This document shows positions 1 through 8,587 of a stretch of DNA of 64,000 bases, in pieces. Position 1 is the stretch's first letter; each line of letters opens with the position of its first letter. The translations under genes and the position numbers were made by a program. The notes under the pieces were generated by a model. That model was given only the letters and a program-made list of their open reading frames with translations, searched no databases and had not been told where the DNA came from. This DNA is from Brucella intermedia LMG 3301 (GTDB taxonomy: Bacteria > Pseudomonadota > Alphaproteobacteria > Rhizobiales > Rhizobiaceae). Where the stretch lies: positions 992,001 through 1,056,000 of the forward strand of contig NZ_ACQA01000002.1 in assembly GCF_000182645.1 (NCBI RefSeq), read 5' to 3'.

Positions 1-349
1 CACGCGTGAAACCGGAAACGATCATCAGTGTCGAGGCTGGCGCGGGCTGCGGGAACAGCCGGTCGCGAACATCCATATATGGGTGCATATAGGCTCGGTC
101 GGTGACATAGGCATTGATACGCACCACATTGGATAGGTCCATGCCTCCATCGCGCAGGATGCGGCTTATATTTTCAAAGCAGAGTTCTGCCTGAGCGCCG
201 GCGTCTTCCGGTACATTTCCGTCCGGCGCGATGCCGAGCTGACCGGAACAGAAAACCATTTCTGCACCGGCTTTTAACTTCACGCCATGGCTGTAGGCGG
301 CAAAAGGTGCGGCCATGTCGGCGGGTAGCAGATGTTTCAAAGTGCTCAT
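1..349 (-). CDS. RidA/YjgF-family protein, 3' end outside the window
   Basis: The N-terminal 116 residues are visible; the gene runs off the left edge. The protein starts MSTLKHLLPADMAAPFAAYS and carries the family pattern of an early FCSGQLG strand, a central AELCFENISRIL helix and a VVRINAYVTD strand. RidA proteins are small trimeric enzymes that hydrolyse reactive enamine/imine intermediates; related members (RutC) act in pyrimidine breakdown. The start lies 9 bases after the stop of the upstream ferredoxin reductase gene, so the two form one leftward operon, divergent from the creatininase/ABC operon. This context suggests clean-up of an unstable nitrogenous intermediate. The family is clear; the substrate is inferred only. 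Confidence 0.85.
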   Translation of the reverse strand, partial: MSTLKHLLPADMAAPFAAYSHGVKLKAGAEMVFCSGQLGIAPDGNVPEDAGAQAELCFENISRILRDGGMDLSNVVRINAYVTDRAYMHPYMDVRDRLFPQPAPASTLMIVSGFTR

Positions 350-358
350 CGTATATCC

Positions 359-1591
359 TCAAGCTTTCGGCGCAGCGGCCAGCATTTCTTTCAACCTTGC
401 CGCCCCGGCAGCAACATCTGCTTCGCTCGGACTAATGCCCGCGGCCAGGAGCCGACGCGCGATCATATGATCTGCCGGGCGATTGATGGAATCTACAGCG
501 ACAAGCCTGTCACCGGCAAAGTGAAAGATGGAGAATGCATTTTCTTCCGGGTTTCCCGAAAGGATATGCCGGTCGGCATCAAAGGACAGGCCTGCCGTCT
601 GCAACTTCATATCGCCCTGATCCGACCAGAACCATGCAATTTCCCTAAACGGCGCCTCGCGGCCCACAATGGTACGAGCGACATGCTTTGCCTGATCTGT
701 CGCATTTTGCACCGATTCAAGCCGCACCCGACGACCGGCCTGAAAATGATCATAGCTTACGCAATCGCCGATAGCGTAGACGTGGCCCGCAGACGTGCGC
801 AGGTTCTCATCCACAACAATGCCGTTGTCGATCGCAAGCCCAGCCATAACAGCAAGCTCCACGTTTGGCACCGCACCCGTACCGATCACAACCATATCGG
901 CCGGGAATTTGGTTCCGTCTGCAGCTTCCACGCCTGTCACGCGACCATTTTCACCCTCAATGGCCGTCACGCCGAGACCCGTCAAAACTGTGATACTGGC
1001 GGCGCGGCTCCGCGCTTCCACGTGGGCGGAGATGTGCGTTGCAACCGAACGCCCCAGCACACGAGGTGCTGCCTCGATCAGAACCGTTTTTTTGCCAAGC
1101 GCGATCGCGCTATGAGCCATTTCCAGACCAATAAAGCCGCCGCCAATAATGACCACATTCTCAACACTGGGCATTGCTGCCGCGATGCGGCGGGCATCCT
1201 CCATCCGGCGGAGCGTGAAAACACCGTCAAGCTCGACACCTGACAAATTGGGAATGCGAGCACGCGCACCGGTCGCGAAGATCAGTTCCGACCAGCTCAG
1301 GACTCGCCCGTCATCAAGTGTGACCGTCTTGTCTGCAATAGATACGGCATCGACGCGATGGCCAAACATCATCTCGATATTATTGTCGCGATAGGCCGAT
1401 TCCGGACGCAGAACCAGACCGCCCCCTTCCGGCGCTTTCAGATAGGATTTCGACAGTGGGGGCTTATGATAGGGAATATCGGTTTCGTCATTGATGAGAA
1501 TGATTTCGCCTGCATAGCCTTCCTGCCGAAGACTGATCGCAGCCTGCGAGCCAGCATGGCCAGCCCCAATGATAATGCATCTTTCGTCCAT
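359..1591 (-). CDS. NAD(P)H:ferredoxin/rubredoxin reductase, FAD-dependent
   Basis: This 410-residue protein has the layout of rhodocoxin-reductase/HcaD-type reductases. An N-terminal FAD site (IIGAGHAGSQAA, about residues 7-18) is followed by a second Rossmann site for NAD(P)H (VVIIGGGFIGLEM, about 146-158), a YAIGDC motif that closes the FAD domain, and a C-terminal reductase dimerisation domain. Such enzymes pass electrons from NAD(P)H to a ferredoxin that serves a monooxygenase or Rieske dioxygenase. No ferredoxin or oxygenase gene lies within the visible flank; they may be left of the window. It is first in a leftward operon with the RidA gene and is divergent from the creatininase-family gene. 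Confidence 0.88.
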   Translation of the reverse strand: MDERCIIIGAGHAGSQAAISLRQEGYAGEIILINDETDIPYHKPPLSKSYLKAPEGGGLVLRPESAYRDNNIEMMFGHRVDAVSIADKTVTLDDGRVLSWSELIFATGARARIPNLSGVELDGVFTLRRMEDARRIAAAMPSVENVVIIGGGFIGLEMAHSAIALGKKTVLIEAAPRVLGRSVATHISAHVEARSRAASITVLTGLGVTAIEGENGRVTGVEAADGTKFPADMVVIGTGAVPNVELAVMAGLAIDNGIVVDENLRTSAGHVYAIGDCVSYDHFQAGRRVRLESVQNATDQAKHVARTIVGREAPFREIAWFWSDQGDMKLQTAGLSFDADRHILSGNPEENAFSIFHFAGDRLVAVDSINRPADHMIARRLLAAGISPSEADVAAGAARLKEMLAAAPKA

Positions 1592-1705
1592 AGGACCTCC
1601 GGAACTTTCCGCACATCATAAACCTGTCGCGGCCCGTCACGTGACCAAATAGCCACGGATTCACACCTTAATTGCACGCAATCCGTATATTTAAAACATT
1701 TAGTT

Positions 1706-1719
1706 TGACCGATCGGTCA
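1706..1719. promoter_or_regulatory. RutR-like TetR operator, perfect 14-bp palindrome
   Basis: TGACCGATCGGTCA is a perfect palindrome in the divergent intergenic region between the ferredoxin reductase and creatininase-family genes. The E. coli RutR consensus is TTGACCA-NN-TGGTCAA; here the site reads TTGACCG-AT-CGGTCAG. A RutR-like TetR regulator is the last gene of the rightward operon (7912-8565), so this is its probable operator and could control both directions. Binding by that regulator is inferred. Confidence 0.75.
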
Positions 1720-1755
1720 GATTGTTTAGTAGGATGCACTCAAATCTGGTTTGAC

Positions 1756-1799
1756 GCGCATCTTGTTCCGAAAACCGTTTCACACTTTTCGGGATGCGC
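1756..1799. repeat. Short rhizobial/Brucella-type palindromic intergenic element
   Basis: The outer arms GCGCATC (1756-1762) and GATGCGC (1793-1799) enclose inner arms CCGAAAA (1768-1774) and TTTTCGG (1786-1792). The pattern of CCGAAAACCG, then CACACTTTTCGG, then a dyad end matches the small palindromic repeats scattered between genes in Rhizobiales. It lies between the operator and the first gene of the rightward operon, so the operon leader RNA probably contains this hairpin. Confidence 0.65.
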
Positions 1800-1837
1800 T
1801 CTAACGCCCTTGGCCCGAGCGTGTAGGAGTTGCAGTC

Positions 1838-2638
1838 TTGAAACGATATTGGTCCGATTATACGAGCGAGGCATTCTCCCGCCTCGAGCGTGAGAAGCTC
1901 GTGGCGGTTCTGCCGGTTGGTGCAATCGAGCAGCACGGACCACACCTTCCGCTGGCCGTCGACGCTGCCATCGTTGACGGCATGGTCAAGGAAACCATCG
2001 CCCGCCTGCCTGAAACAAGCCACGCGCTTTTCCTGCCGACGCAAGCCATCGGCAAGAGCAATGAGCACAGCCGTTACCCTGGCACATTGACGTTTTCAGC
2101 CGAGACCATCATTCGCATGTGGTGCGAGATCGGCGCTTGCGTGGCAGGAAGCGGTGTCCGCAAGATGGCGCTGCTCAATAGCCATGGCGGCCAGATCAGT
2201 GTCATGGATATCGTAGCGCGGGAGCTTCGCATCCGTCACAACATGCTTGTTGTAAGCATCAACTGGTTCGGCCTTGGAATGCCGGAAGGTGTATACAGCG
2301 ATCACGACCTGAAGCACGGCATTCATGCCGGCGACATGGAAACCTCAGTGATGCTGGAGATGCATCCCGATCTCGTCGATATGTCGAAAGTACAGGATTT
2401 CCGAACGCTTACGGAAACTTTTGCAAGTGATTTCCAACATCTTTCGCTGAGCGGCGGCGCCAAGCCTGCCTGGCAGATTCAGGATATCAATCCTTATGGC
2501 GCTGCTGGTGATGCGACGCTCGCGACCGCGGAGAAAGGTCGAGCGACGATCGATTTTGCCGCCGAGCGCCTGGTAGAGGTTCTGGCGGAAATTGAACGAG
2601 CGCCGCTCTCCTGGCTCGACAACAAAACAGCCTGGTAA
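1838..2638 (+). CDS. Creatininase-family amidohydrolase
   Basis: This 266-residue metal-dependent hydrolase starts at TTG with a TAGGAG ribosome site 8 bases upstream. Family metal ligands are present: GAIEQHGPHLPLAVD (E, H and D, about residues 28-42), the NSHGG loop and the HAGDMETS segment carrying the distal Glu. Creatininase-family members open cyclic amides (creatinine), deformylate FAPy nucleotides or act on ring intermediates, so true creatininase activity is not implied. It heads a tight operon with an NMT1-type ABC importer, a cytosine-deaminase-like enzyme, an FAD oxidase and a RutR-like regulator. The context favours a pyrimidine-like or other cyclic N-compound as substrate. Confidence 0.85.
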   Translation: MKRYWSDYTSEAFSRLEREKLVAVLPVGAIEQHGPHLPLAVDAAIVDGMVKETIARLPETSHALFLPTQAIGKSNEHSRYPGTLTFSAETIIRMWCEIGACVAGSGVRKMALLNSHGGQISVMDIVARELRIRHNMLVVSINWFGLGMPEGVYSDHDLKHGIHAGDMETSVMLEMHPDLVDMSKVQDFRTLTETFASDFQHLSLSGGAKPAWQIQDINPYGAAGDATLATAEKGRATIDFAAERLVEVLAEIERAPLSWLDNKTAW

Positions 2639-2643
2639 GGACA

Positions 2644-3453
2644 ATGAGCGTGGCCCCCAACTCGCAAGCTCCATCCTCCCTGATCGAGATAGACGGCGTC
2701 TACAAGCAATATGGTACCGGCGTGATGGCCGTGAGCGACATGTCGCTCAGGATCGAACAAGGCCAGTTCGTCAGCTTTCTCGGCCCCTCTGGCTGCGGCA
2801 AGAGCACGGCGTTGCGCATGATCGCCGGCCTGGAATCGATTTCAGCCGGAAATATCCGTATCAACGGCCACGCTCCCGGCAAGGGGCCTATCGGCGCGCA
2901 GGATATCGGTTTCGTATTTCAGGAGCCGACGCTGATGCCGTGGGCCAGCGTCTTCGACAATGTTTATTTGCCGTTGCGACTGTCCGGCATTGCCCGCAAG
3001 GAAGCAACCCCGCGCGTCGAAGAAGCGCTGGCACAAGTGGGCCTGTCCCGCTTTGCCACGGCATTTCCGAGGGAACTGTCCGGCGGAATGAAAATGCGCG
3101 TTTCCATCGCTCGTGCTCTGGTTACGCGTCCGCGTCTTCTGTTGATGGACGAGCCATTTGCGGCGCTGGATGAGATGACGCGCTTCAAGCTCAACAATGA
3201 CGTTCTGCGACTTTGGCAGGAACACGGTCTGACCGTGATTTTCGTAACCCACAGCGTTTATGAGTCGGTTTATCTGTCCAACCGGGTAGTGGTGATGGCT
3301 GCCCGACCGGGCCGCGTTGTGGCCGACATACCGATCATCGGCCCCTACCCACGTGCCGAAAACTACCGCACAACCGATGCCTACGCGAGATATTGCGCCA
3401 AGGTGTCCGACGCGCTGACCGCGACACTTTCCTCCGAAGATATCGATCATTGA
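2644..3453 (+). CDS. ABC transporter ATPase, NitT/TauT (SsuB/ThiZ) type
   Basis: This 269-residue nucleotide-binding subunit has a Walker A (GPSGCGKST, about residues 48-56), Q-loop (VFQEPTLMPWASV), signature (LSGGMKMRVSIARAL), Walker B (LLLMDEPFAALD) and switch histidine (FVTHSVYESVYL). The EPTLMPWASVFDN segment is typical of ATPases paired with NMT1/SsuA-like binding proteins. It starts 5 bases after the creatininase-family stop and works with the permease at 3464 and the binding protein at 6874. The substrate is not readable from this subunit. Confidence 0.92.
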   Translation: MSVAPNSQAPSSLIEIDGVYKQYGTGVMAVSDMSLRIEQGQFVSFLGPSGCGKSTALRMIAGLESISAGNIRINGHAPGKGPIGAQDIGFVFQEPTLMPWASVFDNVYLPLRLSGIARKEATPRVEEALAQVGLSRFATAFPRELSGGMKMRVSIARALVTRPRLLLMDEPFAALDEMTRFKLNNDVLRLWQEHGLTVIFVTHSVYESVYLSNRVVVMAARPGRVVADIPIIGPYPRAENYRTTDAYARYCAKVSDALTATLSSEDIDH

Positions 3454-3463
3454 GGACAGGACG

Positions 3464-4306
3464 ATGAATCCGATACAAACCGAACTGCCTGTCCTGAATG
3501 TCGAACAGGATCGCCTCGCCCGGCGCGAGCGCGCCTTGCGTATTGTCATGCCGACGCTGGCGATCATAATCGCCCTTGGCATATGGGAAGGTCTCGTCCG
3601 TTATTATCAGGTGCCGCATTACCTGATCCCTGCGCCTTCGCTGGTTGCTCAGACGCTTATAAAGGACGGGCCATCGCTGATGGCCTCCATGTGGTTTACG
3701 GTCAAGTTGACCCTGATCTCGCTCGGCTGTGCAATTATCGGCGGCATTCTGCTCGGCATGATTTTCGCCCTCTCCCGCCCCATAGAAATGGCGTTCTTTC
3801 CATTCGCCGTTATCCTTCAGGTAACGCCGGTCATCGCTATCGCGCCGCTGATCCTCATCTATGTGCGTGATACTTTTTCAGCCCTGCTGATCTGTGCATG
3901 GATCGTGGCGTTCTTCCCGATCCTGTCCAACACCGTGATTGGATTGCGCAGCGCCGACCACAACCTGCGCGATCTTTTCCGGCTCTACCGTGCCTCGCCA
4001 TGGCAGCGCCTGCGCTATCTGCTGGCGCCAAGCGCATTGCCTTATTTCATGGCCGCGCTGAAAATCGCCGGTGGCCTGTCACTGATCGGCGCAGTTGTCG
4101 CTGAGTTTGTTGCCGGTACGGCAGGCCAGAGCACAGGGCTCGCCTCACGCATTCTGGAATCGAGCTTCCGCAACGAAATTCCGCGCATGTTTGCGGCACT
4201 TTTCCTCGTATCGCTGCTCGGCATCGTGATCTTCCTCGTGACAAGTTGGCTGTCGCGCCTTGTCCTCGGACGCTGGCATGAAAGCGAGATCCGTCGTGAG
4301 CGCTAG
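3464..4306 (+). CDS. ABC transporter permease, SsuC/TauC type
   Basis: This 280-residue inner-membrane permease has about six hydrophobic segments and the BPD_transp_1 coupling region. That region is the EAA-like loop DLFRLYRASPWQRLRYLLAPSALPYF-type sequence near residues 168-193. It pairs with the preceding ATPase (10-base gap) and the binding protein at 6874. Its last bases overlap the start region of the following amidohydrolase gene, which suggests translational coupling. Confidence 0.9.
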   Translation: MNPIQTELPVLNVEQDRLARRERALRIVMPTLAIIIALGIWEGLVRYYQVPHYLIPAPSLVAQTLIKDGPSLMASMWFTVKLTLISLGCAIIGGILLGMIFALSRPIEMAFFPFAVILQVTPVIAIAPLILIYVRDTFSALLICAWIVAFFPILSNTVIGLRSADHNLRDLFRLYRASPWQRLRYLLAPSALPYFMAALKIAGGLSLIGAVVAEFVAGTAGQSTGLASRILESSFRNEIPRMFAALFLVSLLGIVIFLVTSWLSRLVLGRWHESEIRRER

Positions 4307-5465
4307 AATGTTGCAAGGGGTAGCCATAGCCGGTCGCACCGGGCACTCCGACATCCAGATCGAAGACAGTCGTATCGCCTCGCTTGTACCGTCGCAGGCA
4401 AGGAATGGTGGCTTCGTCACACCGCTTTTCGCAGATATTCATGTCCATCTGGACAAGACTTTTACGATCCGGCGCATTGCTGAAAATGGCGACGCCAAGG
4501 TGGATTGCCTGTTCGACGCAATCGACCTGATGAACACAGACCGGAAGAACTGGAGCGAGGCGGATATTCGCGCCCGCGCGACCCAGGGCCTTCAGGCCGC
4601 GTTTGAACAAGGCGTCGGTGCGATGCGCAGCCATGTTGACTGGACGACACCGGAAGTGCCCACTGCCTGGCCCGTTCTCAACGAACTGCGTCAGGAATGG
4701 AAAGACCGCCTCGACCTCCAGCTTGCAGCGCTCGTCCATGGCGATCTGGTGCTTGATGCGGGTTCGCAAATCGCAGCCCGCGTTGCAAAAGACGGCGGCG
4801 TGTTCGGCGCGTTCTTCTATCGCAATGCCGATCTTGAAGCCAAAATCGAAGAGATGTTCCGTGTTGCCGTGCAGCACGACCTCAACCTCGACTTTCATGT
4901 CGATGAAGGGCTGGAGGTAGAAGCGGACGGCTTCTCGCTGATCGTATCGGCCACCAGACATCATGGCATGGGCGGTCGAGTGCTGTGCGGCCATGCCTGT
5001 TCACTATCGCTGCGCGGGCCGGACGAACTGCAGCGGATTCTTGATGCCGCCGCCGATGCAGGCACCGCGCTCGTGTCGCTGCCAACAACCAATCTTTATC
5101 TACAGGATCGGATCGGGGGGAAATCTCCGCGCCAGCGCGGTGTCGCGCCTCTCAAGGAAGCGCGAGCAGCGGGCATGGATGTCATGCTCGGCTCTGACAA
5201 TGTTGGCGATGCATTCTACCCTTATGGCAATTATGACCCACTCGCCATACTGCGTCTTGCAGCGCCGGTCTGCCATGTCGAACCGCAGGAATGGCTCGAC
5301 AGCATCACTACCCTGCCCTCCCGACTTATCGGCAGCGAGCGCATACAGCCCCTTCAGGTGGACGGCTTGGCCAGCTTCATATGGCACGATGCCGAAGACC
5401 TTACCGATCTCATCAGCCGTCCGCAGGCCCGCCGCGTTGTCTGGCGCGACGGTACAAAAATTTAA
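4278..5465 (+). CDS. Cytosine-deaminase-like amidohydrolase
   Basis: This metal-dependent hydrolase belongs to the cytosine deaminase/AtzC branch of the amidohydrolase superfamily. The metal ligands are readable: HVHLDK (HxH, near residue 54), DFHVDEG, GHACSL and the catalytic Asp in LGSDN. The chosen ATG at 4278 overlaps the permease end by 29 bases. An ATG at 4308 (just past the permease stop) or a GTG at 4296 are alternatives, and none has a strong ribosome site. Known relatives deaminate cytosine or remove amines from triazine rings. With a RutR-like regulator and a ThiY-like binding protein nearby, a pyrimidine-type substrate is plausible but unproven. Confidence 0.85.
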   Translation: MKARSVVSARMLQGVAIAGRTGHSDIQIEDSRIASLVPSQARNGGFVTPLFADIHVHLDKTFTIRRIAENGDAKVDCLFDAIDLMNTDRKNWSEADIRARATQGLQAAFEQGVGAMRSHVDWTTPEVPTAWPVLNELRQEWKDRLDLQLAALVHGDLVLDAGSQIAARVAKDGGVFGAFFYRNADLEAKIEEMFRVAVQHDLNLDFHVDEGLEVEADGFSLIVSATRHHGMGGRVLCGHACSLSLRGPDELQRILDAAADAGTALVSLPTTNLYLQDRIGGKSPRQRGVAPLKEARAAGMDVMLGSDNVGDAFYPYGNYDPLAILRLAAPVCHVEPQEWLDSITTLPSRLIGSERIQPLQVDGLASFIWHDAEDLTDLISRPQARRVVWRDGTKI

Positions 5466-5477
5466 TCGGAGAACCCC

Positions 5478-6857
5478 ATGAATTCTGCCGCACCACAGCG
5501 CATCTATGACTGGGCCGCATTCCGCGCCGAAATCGACGGAATCCGCATCTACGATGACCCGAAGCAGGTCGAACTGCGCTCTCGGGATTATTTCTGGTAC
5601 AGCCCCATCCTCACCGAGGATATCGGCCATTATGTCGGCGATCTCGTCGTCATTCCGAAGGATCAGGACGAAGTACGCCGCGTTGCTGCTGCTGCCGCGA
5701 AACTTCGCATCCCGATCACCGTTCGCGGCGGCGGTACCGGCAATTACGGCCAGTGCGTTCCGCTTGAAGGCGGCATCATCCTGGACATGACCAAGATCGA
5801 CCGCATCGTGTCCATCGAACCCGGCAGGGTTCGTGTCGAAGGCGGGGCTCGCATTTCGCGTCTTGACGATGCCGTGCGCGAGACCGGACAGGAATTGCTG
5901 ATGTATCCGTCCACCCGTCGCATCGCCACGATTGGCGGCTTTTTCTCCGGCGGTTCAGGCGGCATCGGTTCGCTACGCCACGGCATGCTGCGCGACGATG
6001 GCAACGTTTATTCCGTCAAGGTCCTGACCGTGGAACCGGAACCGAAAATCATCCAACTGACGGGACGCGACATCCATAAAGTCCAGCATGCCTATGGGAC
6101 CAACGGCATCATTCTGGAACTGGAAATCGGCCTCACCAAATCGACCGACTGGATACATACCGCAGCCTTGTTCGACAGTTACGAGGCAACGCTCAACTTC
6201 TGCCTCAAGGCACTGGAAGCCAATCTGGACTGCTATCTGCTAACGACGGTAGATCGTCGTTTTGCGCGCTTCTATACCAAGTTCGGCGAACTCTTCCCTT
6301 CCGACAAGGATGCGGTTTTCGCCATGATCGCACCGGAAGAGATGGCCCGTTTCGAGGCTCTCGCCACGGAATTTGGCGGCAAGATTTCCTTCGCCATGAC
6401 GCTGGACGAATTGCACAAGAACGGTCTCCAGCCCGCTTACGAATGCGGCTGGAACCATACGACCTTGCAGGCACTGAAGGCCGAAGAAGGCTGGACCTAC
6501 CTTCAGGTTGCCTATCCGCGCCCATTCGATGTTGATGTGGTGACCCGCCAGATCGCGCGCTACGGCGAAACACAATATATGCATCACGAAATGGCCCGGC
6601 TCGAGGGTGAAGTGCAGATTTTCGCACTTCCGCTTGTCCGCTTCGAAGGCCGTGACGAGATGTATCGCCTGATCAAGGAACTGGAGCAGGTTGACGGCTG
6701 CGACATCTACGATCCTCACGCCTACACCATCGAGGATGGCGGCATGAAGGAGATCGACAGCGTTCAGATCGAGTTCAAGAAACTCGCCGACCCGTACGGC
6801 CTGCTCAATCCGGGTAAAACACGCGGCTGGACCGCCGACATGGCTTTGACTGATTAA
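5478..6857 (+). CDS. FAD-binding oxidase (PCMH/GlcD type)
   Basis: This 459-residue flavoprotein has a PCMH-type FAD domain (about residues 55-235, with VRGGGTGNYGQ and ATIGGFFSGGSGG as FAD-contacting loops) and a C-terminal FAD-oxidase domain ending in DPYGLLNPGKTRGW. Relatives include glycolate oxidase GlcD, D-lactate dehydrogenase and vanillyl-alcohol-oxidase-type enzymes, which oxidise 2-hydroxy acids or alcohols. It follows the amidohydrolase by 12 bases in the same operon and probably oxidises a ring-opened intermediate. The substrate is unknown. Confidence 0.87.
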   Translation: MNSAAPQRIYDWAAFRAEIDGIRIYDDPKQVELRSRDYFWYSPILTEDIGHYVGDLVVIPKDQDEVRRVAAAAAKLRIPITVRGGGTGNYGQCVPLEGGIILDMTKIDRIVSIEPGRVRVEGGARISRLDDAVRETGQELLMYPSTRRIATIGGFFSGGSGGIGSLRHGMLRDDGNVYSVKVLTVEPEPKIIQLTGRDIHKVQHAYGTNGIILELEIGLTKSTDWIHTAALFDSYEATLNFCLKALEANLDCYLLTTVDRRFARFYTKFGELFPSDKDAVFAMIAPEEMARFEALATEFGGKISFAMTLDELHKNGLQPAYECGWNHTTLQALKAEEGWTYLQVAYPRPFDVDVVTRQIARYGETQYMHHEMARLEGEVQIFALPLVRFEGRDEMYRLIKELEQVDGCDIYDPHAYTIEDGGMKEIDSVQIEFKKLADPYGLLNPGKTRGWTADMALTD

Positions 6858-6873
6858 AACAAGGGGAACCAAT

Positions 6874-7884
6874 ATGAAAAAAACTCTGGTTGCGGCGTTT
6901 GCCGCGCTCTCCGTGGGCCTTTCCGCACAAATGGCCCATGCGCTCGACAAGGTGACGCTTGGCACCAACTGGCTGGCGCAAGCCGGTCACGGCGGCTTTT
7001 ATCAGGCCGTAGCCGATGGCACTTACGAGAAATACGGCCTCGATGTGCAGATTGACATGGGCGGGCCACAGGTCAACAACCGCCCGATGCTGGCCGCGGG
7101 CCGTCTTGACTTCCTGCTGACCGGCAACCTGCTTCTGTCGTTCAACAATGTCGCCAATGGCGTGCCGACAACGGTTGTAGCCGCCTTCTACCAGAAAGAC
7201 CCGCAGGCACTGATGGTGCATGAAGGCCAGTACAAGGATTTCAAGGACCTCGCCAATGCGCCGACCGTGCTGATGGGCAAGGATGCGCAGTTTTCCTTCT
7301 GGCCGTGGCTGGTGAAGGAGTTCGGCTTCAAGGACGAACAGCTTCGTCCCTATAATTACAGCCTCGCCCAGTTTCTTAGCGACCAGAAGGTCGTGCAGCA
7401 GGCTTATGCTACTGCGGAACCGATCTATGCCGAGAAGGAAGGTGCGAAGGTCACGACCTACCTCCTCGCCGATTATGGCTACAGCACTTACGGCAACACG
7501 ATCGAAACCCGTCAGGACCTGATCGAAAAGAATCCCGATGTCGTACAGCGTTTCGTCAGCGCTTCCATCGAGGGCTGGACCAATTTTCTCTATGGCGACC
7601 GCAGCAAGGCCTATGAATTGATCCTGAAAGATAATCCGGACATGAGCAAGGAAACGCTCGATGCGGAACTGGAGCGGATCAAGAACCTCCAGCTCATCGA
7701 CAGCGGCGACACGCTCGAAAAGGGAATCGGCGCTATTTCGATGGATCGCGTCAAGGCGTTTTACGAACTTGCCCGCAAGGCAGGAATTGTCAGCGGTGAC
7801 GAACTCGACATGAGCAAGGTTGCGACCGACGCCTTCGTTAACAAGGGCATAGGGCTCGACATCAAGAAAAAGCTGGGCCAATAA
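6874..7884 (+). CDS. ABC substrate-binding protein, NMT1/THI5 (ThiY-like)
   Basis: This 336-residue periplasmic protein has a signal peptide (about residues 1-23, ending AQMAHA) and an NMT1/THI5 fold. Its early GTNWLAQAGHGGFYQA segment resembles the pyrimidine-binding ThiY family, where the HxGFY motif lines the ligand site. It supplies the receptor for the ATPase and permease at 2644-4306. A pyrimidine or related heterocycle is the most attractive ligand given the RutR-like regulator directly downstream, but this is inference. Confidence 0.88.
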   Translation: MKKTLVAAFAALSVGLSAQMAHALDKVTLGTNWLAQAGHGGFYQAVADGTYEKYGLDVQIDMGGPQVNNRPMLAAGRLDFLLTGNLLLSFNNVANGVPTTVVAAFYQKDPQALMVHEGQYKDFKDLANAPTVLMGKDAQFSFWPWLVKEFGFKDEQLRPYNYSLAQFLSDQKVVQQAYATAEPIYAEKEGAKVTTYLLADYGYSTYGNTIETRQDLIEKNPDVVQRFVSASIEGWTNFLYGDRSKAYELILKDNPDMSKETLDAELERIKNLQLIDSGDTLEKGIGAISMDRVKAFYELARKAGIVSGDELDMSKVATDAFVNKGIGLDIKKKLGQ

Positions 7885-7911
7885 GCCCCTTACCAATCGC
7901 GGCAGGTATGG

Positions 7912-8565
7912 ATGAGTAACAGCGACGAGAATGAAGACACCGAACTGACCGGACGGGACAAGGTCCTCGGCCGCAGGCGGCGCATTCTCGGCGCAATACG
8001 GGCCGCCGCGATCGACGAGTTTGCCGAGAAAGGCCTTGCGGGGGCATCCACGCAAGGCATTGCGCACCGCGCCGGTCTCACCAAGCCGCAATTGCACTAT
8101 TACATTTCCAGCAAGGAAGAACTCTACGAGGATATCATCGTCTATATCCTCGACGAGTGGGAAGAAATATTCCTCGGCGCCAATACCGAAAACGATCCTG
8201 CCAAGGTGATCCGGCAATATATTCGCGCCAAGCTCGAATACAGCCAGAAGAACCCCAAGGCTTCTCGCCTTTTCACCACCGAAATTGCCAATGGTGCGCC
8301 CTATCTCGGACGCCACTGGGCCAAACATCAGTCAGCGACCCAAAACGCTGTCCGCCTCATCCAGTCATGGGTGGACGACGGGCGCATCAGGCCTGTCGAC
8401 CCGCTGCTGTTTCAGATGCATATCTGGGCCGTGACCCAGCATTATGCCGATTTTGAAGCGCAGGTGCGCAGCATGATGGAGCTCGGCAAGGACGAACCGC
8501 TGGATCTCGAACGGATCGAGAAGGAAGTTTCTGCACTCTTTCTGCGCGCCTGTGGGCTGGAATAG
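7912..8565 (+). CDS. TetR-family regulator, RutR-like
   Basis: This 217-residue regulator has an N-terminal helix-turn-helix (about residues 25-70: ILGAIRAAAIDEFAEKGLAG then STQGIAHRAGLTKPQLHYY). Its C-terminal ligand domain matches the RutR type closely, with NPKASRLFTTEIANGAP, a WVDDGRIRPVDP turn and IWAVTQHYADFEAQV. E. coli RutR senses uracil and thymine. It is the last gene of the 1838-8565 operon, which fits autoregulation through the palindrome at 1706. It might sense a pyrimidine-like inducer; the ligand has not been shown. Confidence 0.9.
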   Translation: MSNSDENEDTELTGRDKVLGRRRRILGAIRAAAIDEFAEKGLAGASTQGIAHRAGLTKPQLHYYISSKEELYEDIIVYILDEWEEIFLGANTENDPAKVIRQYIRAKLEYSQKNPKASRLFTTEIANGAPYLGRHWAKHQSATQNAVRLIQSWVDDGRIRPVDPLLFQMHIWAVTQHYADFEAQVRSMMELGKDEPLDLERIEKEVSALFLRACGLE

Positions 8566-8587
8566 GACATTCCCTGAACGATTTTCG

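Noticed and set aside
6805..8328. 507-residue minus-strand open frame
   Set aside because: Antisense to the binding protein and the TetR gene, both with clear motifs; no ribosome site or family.
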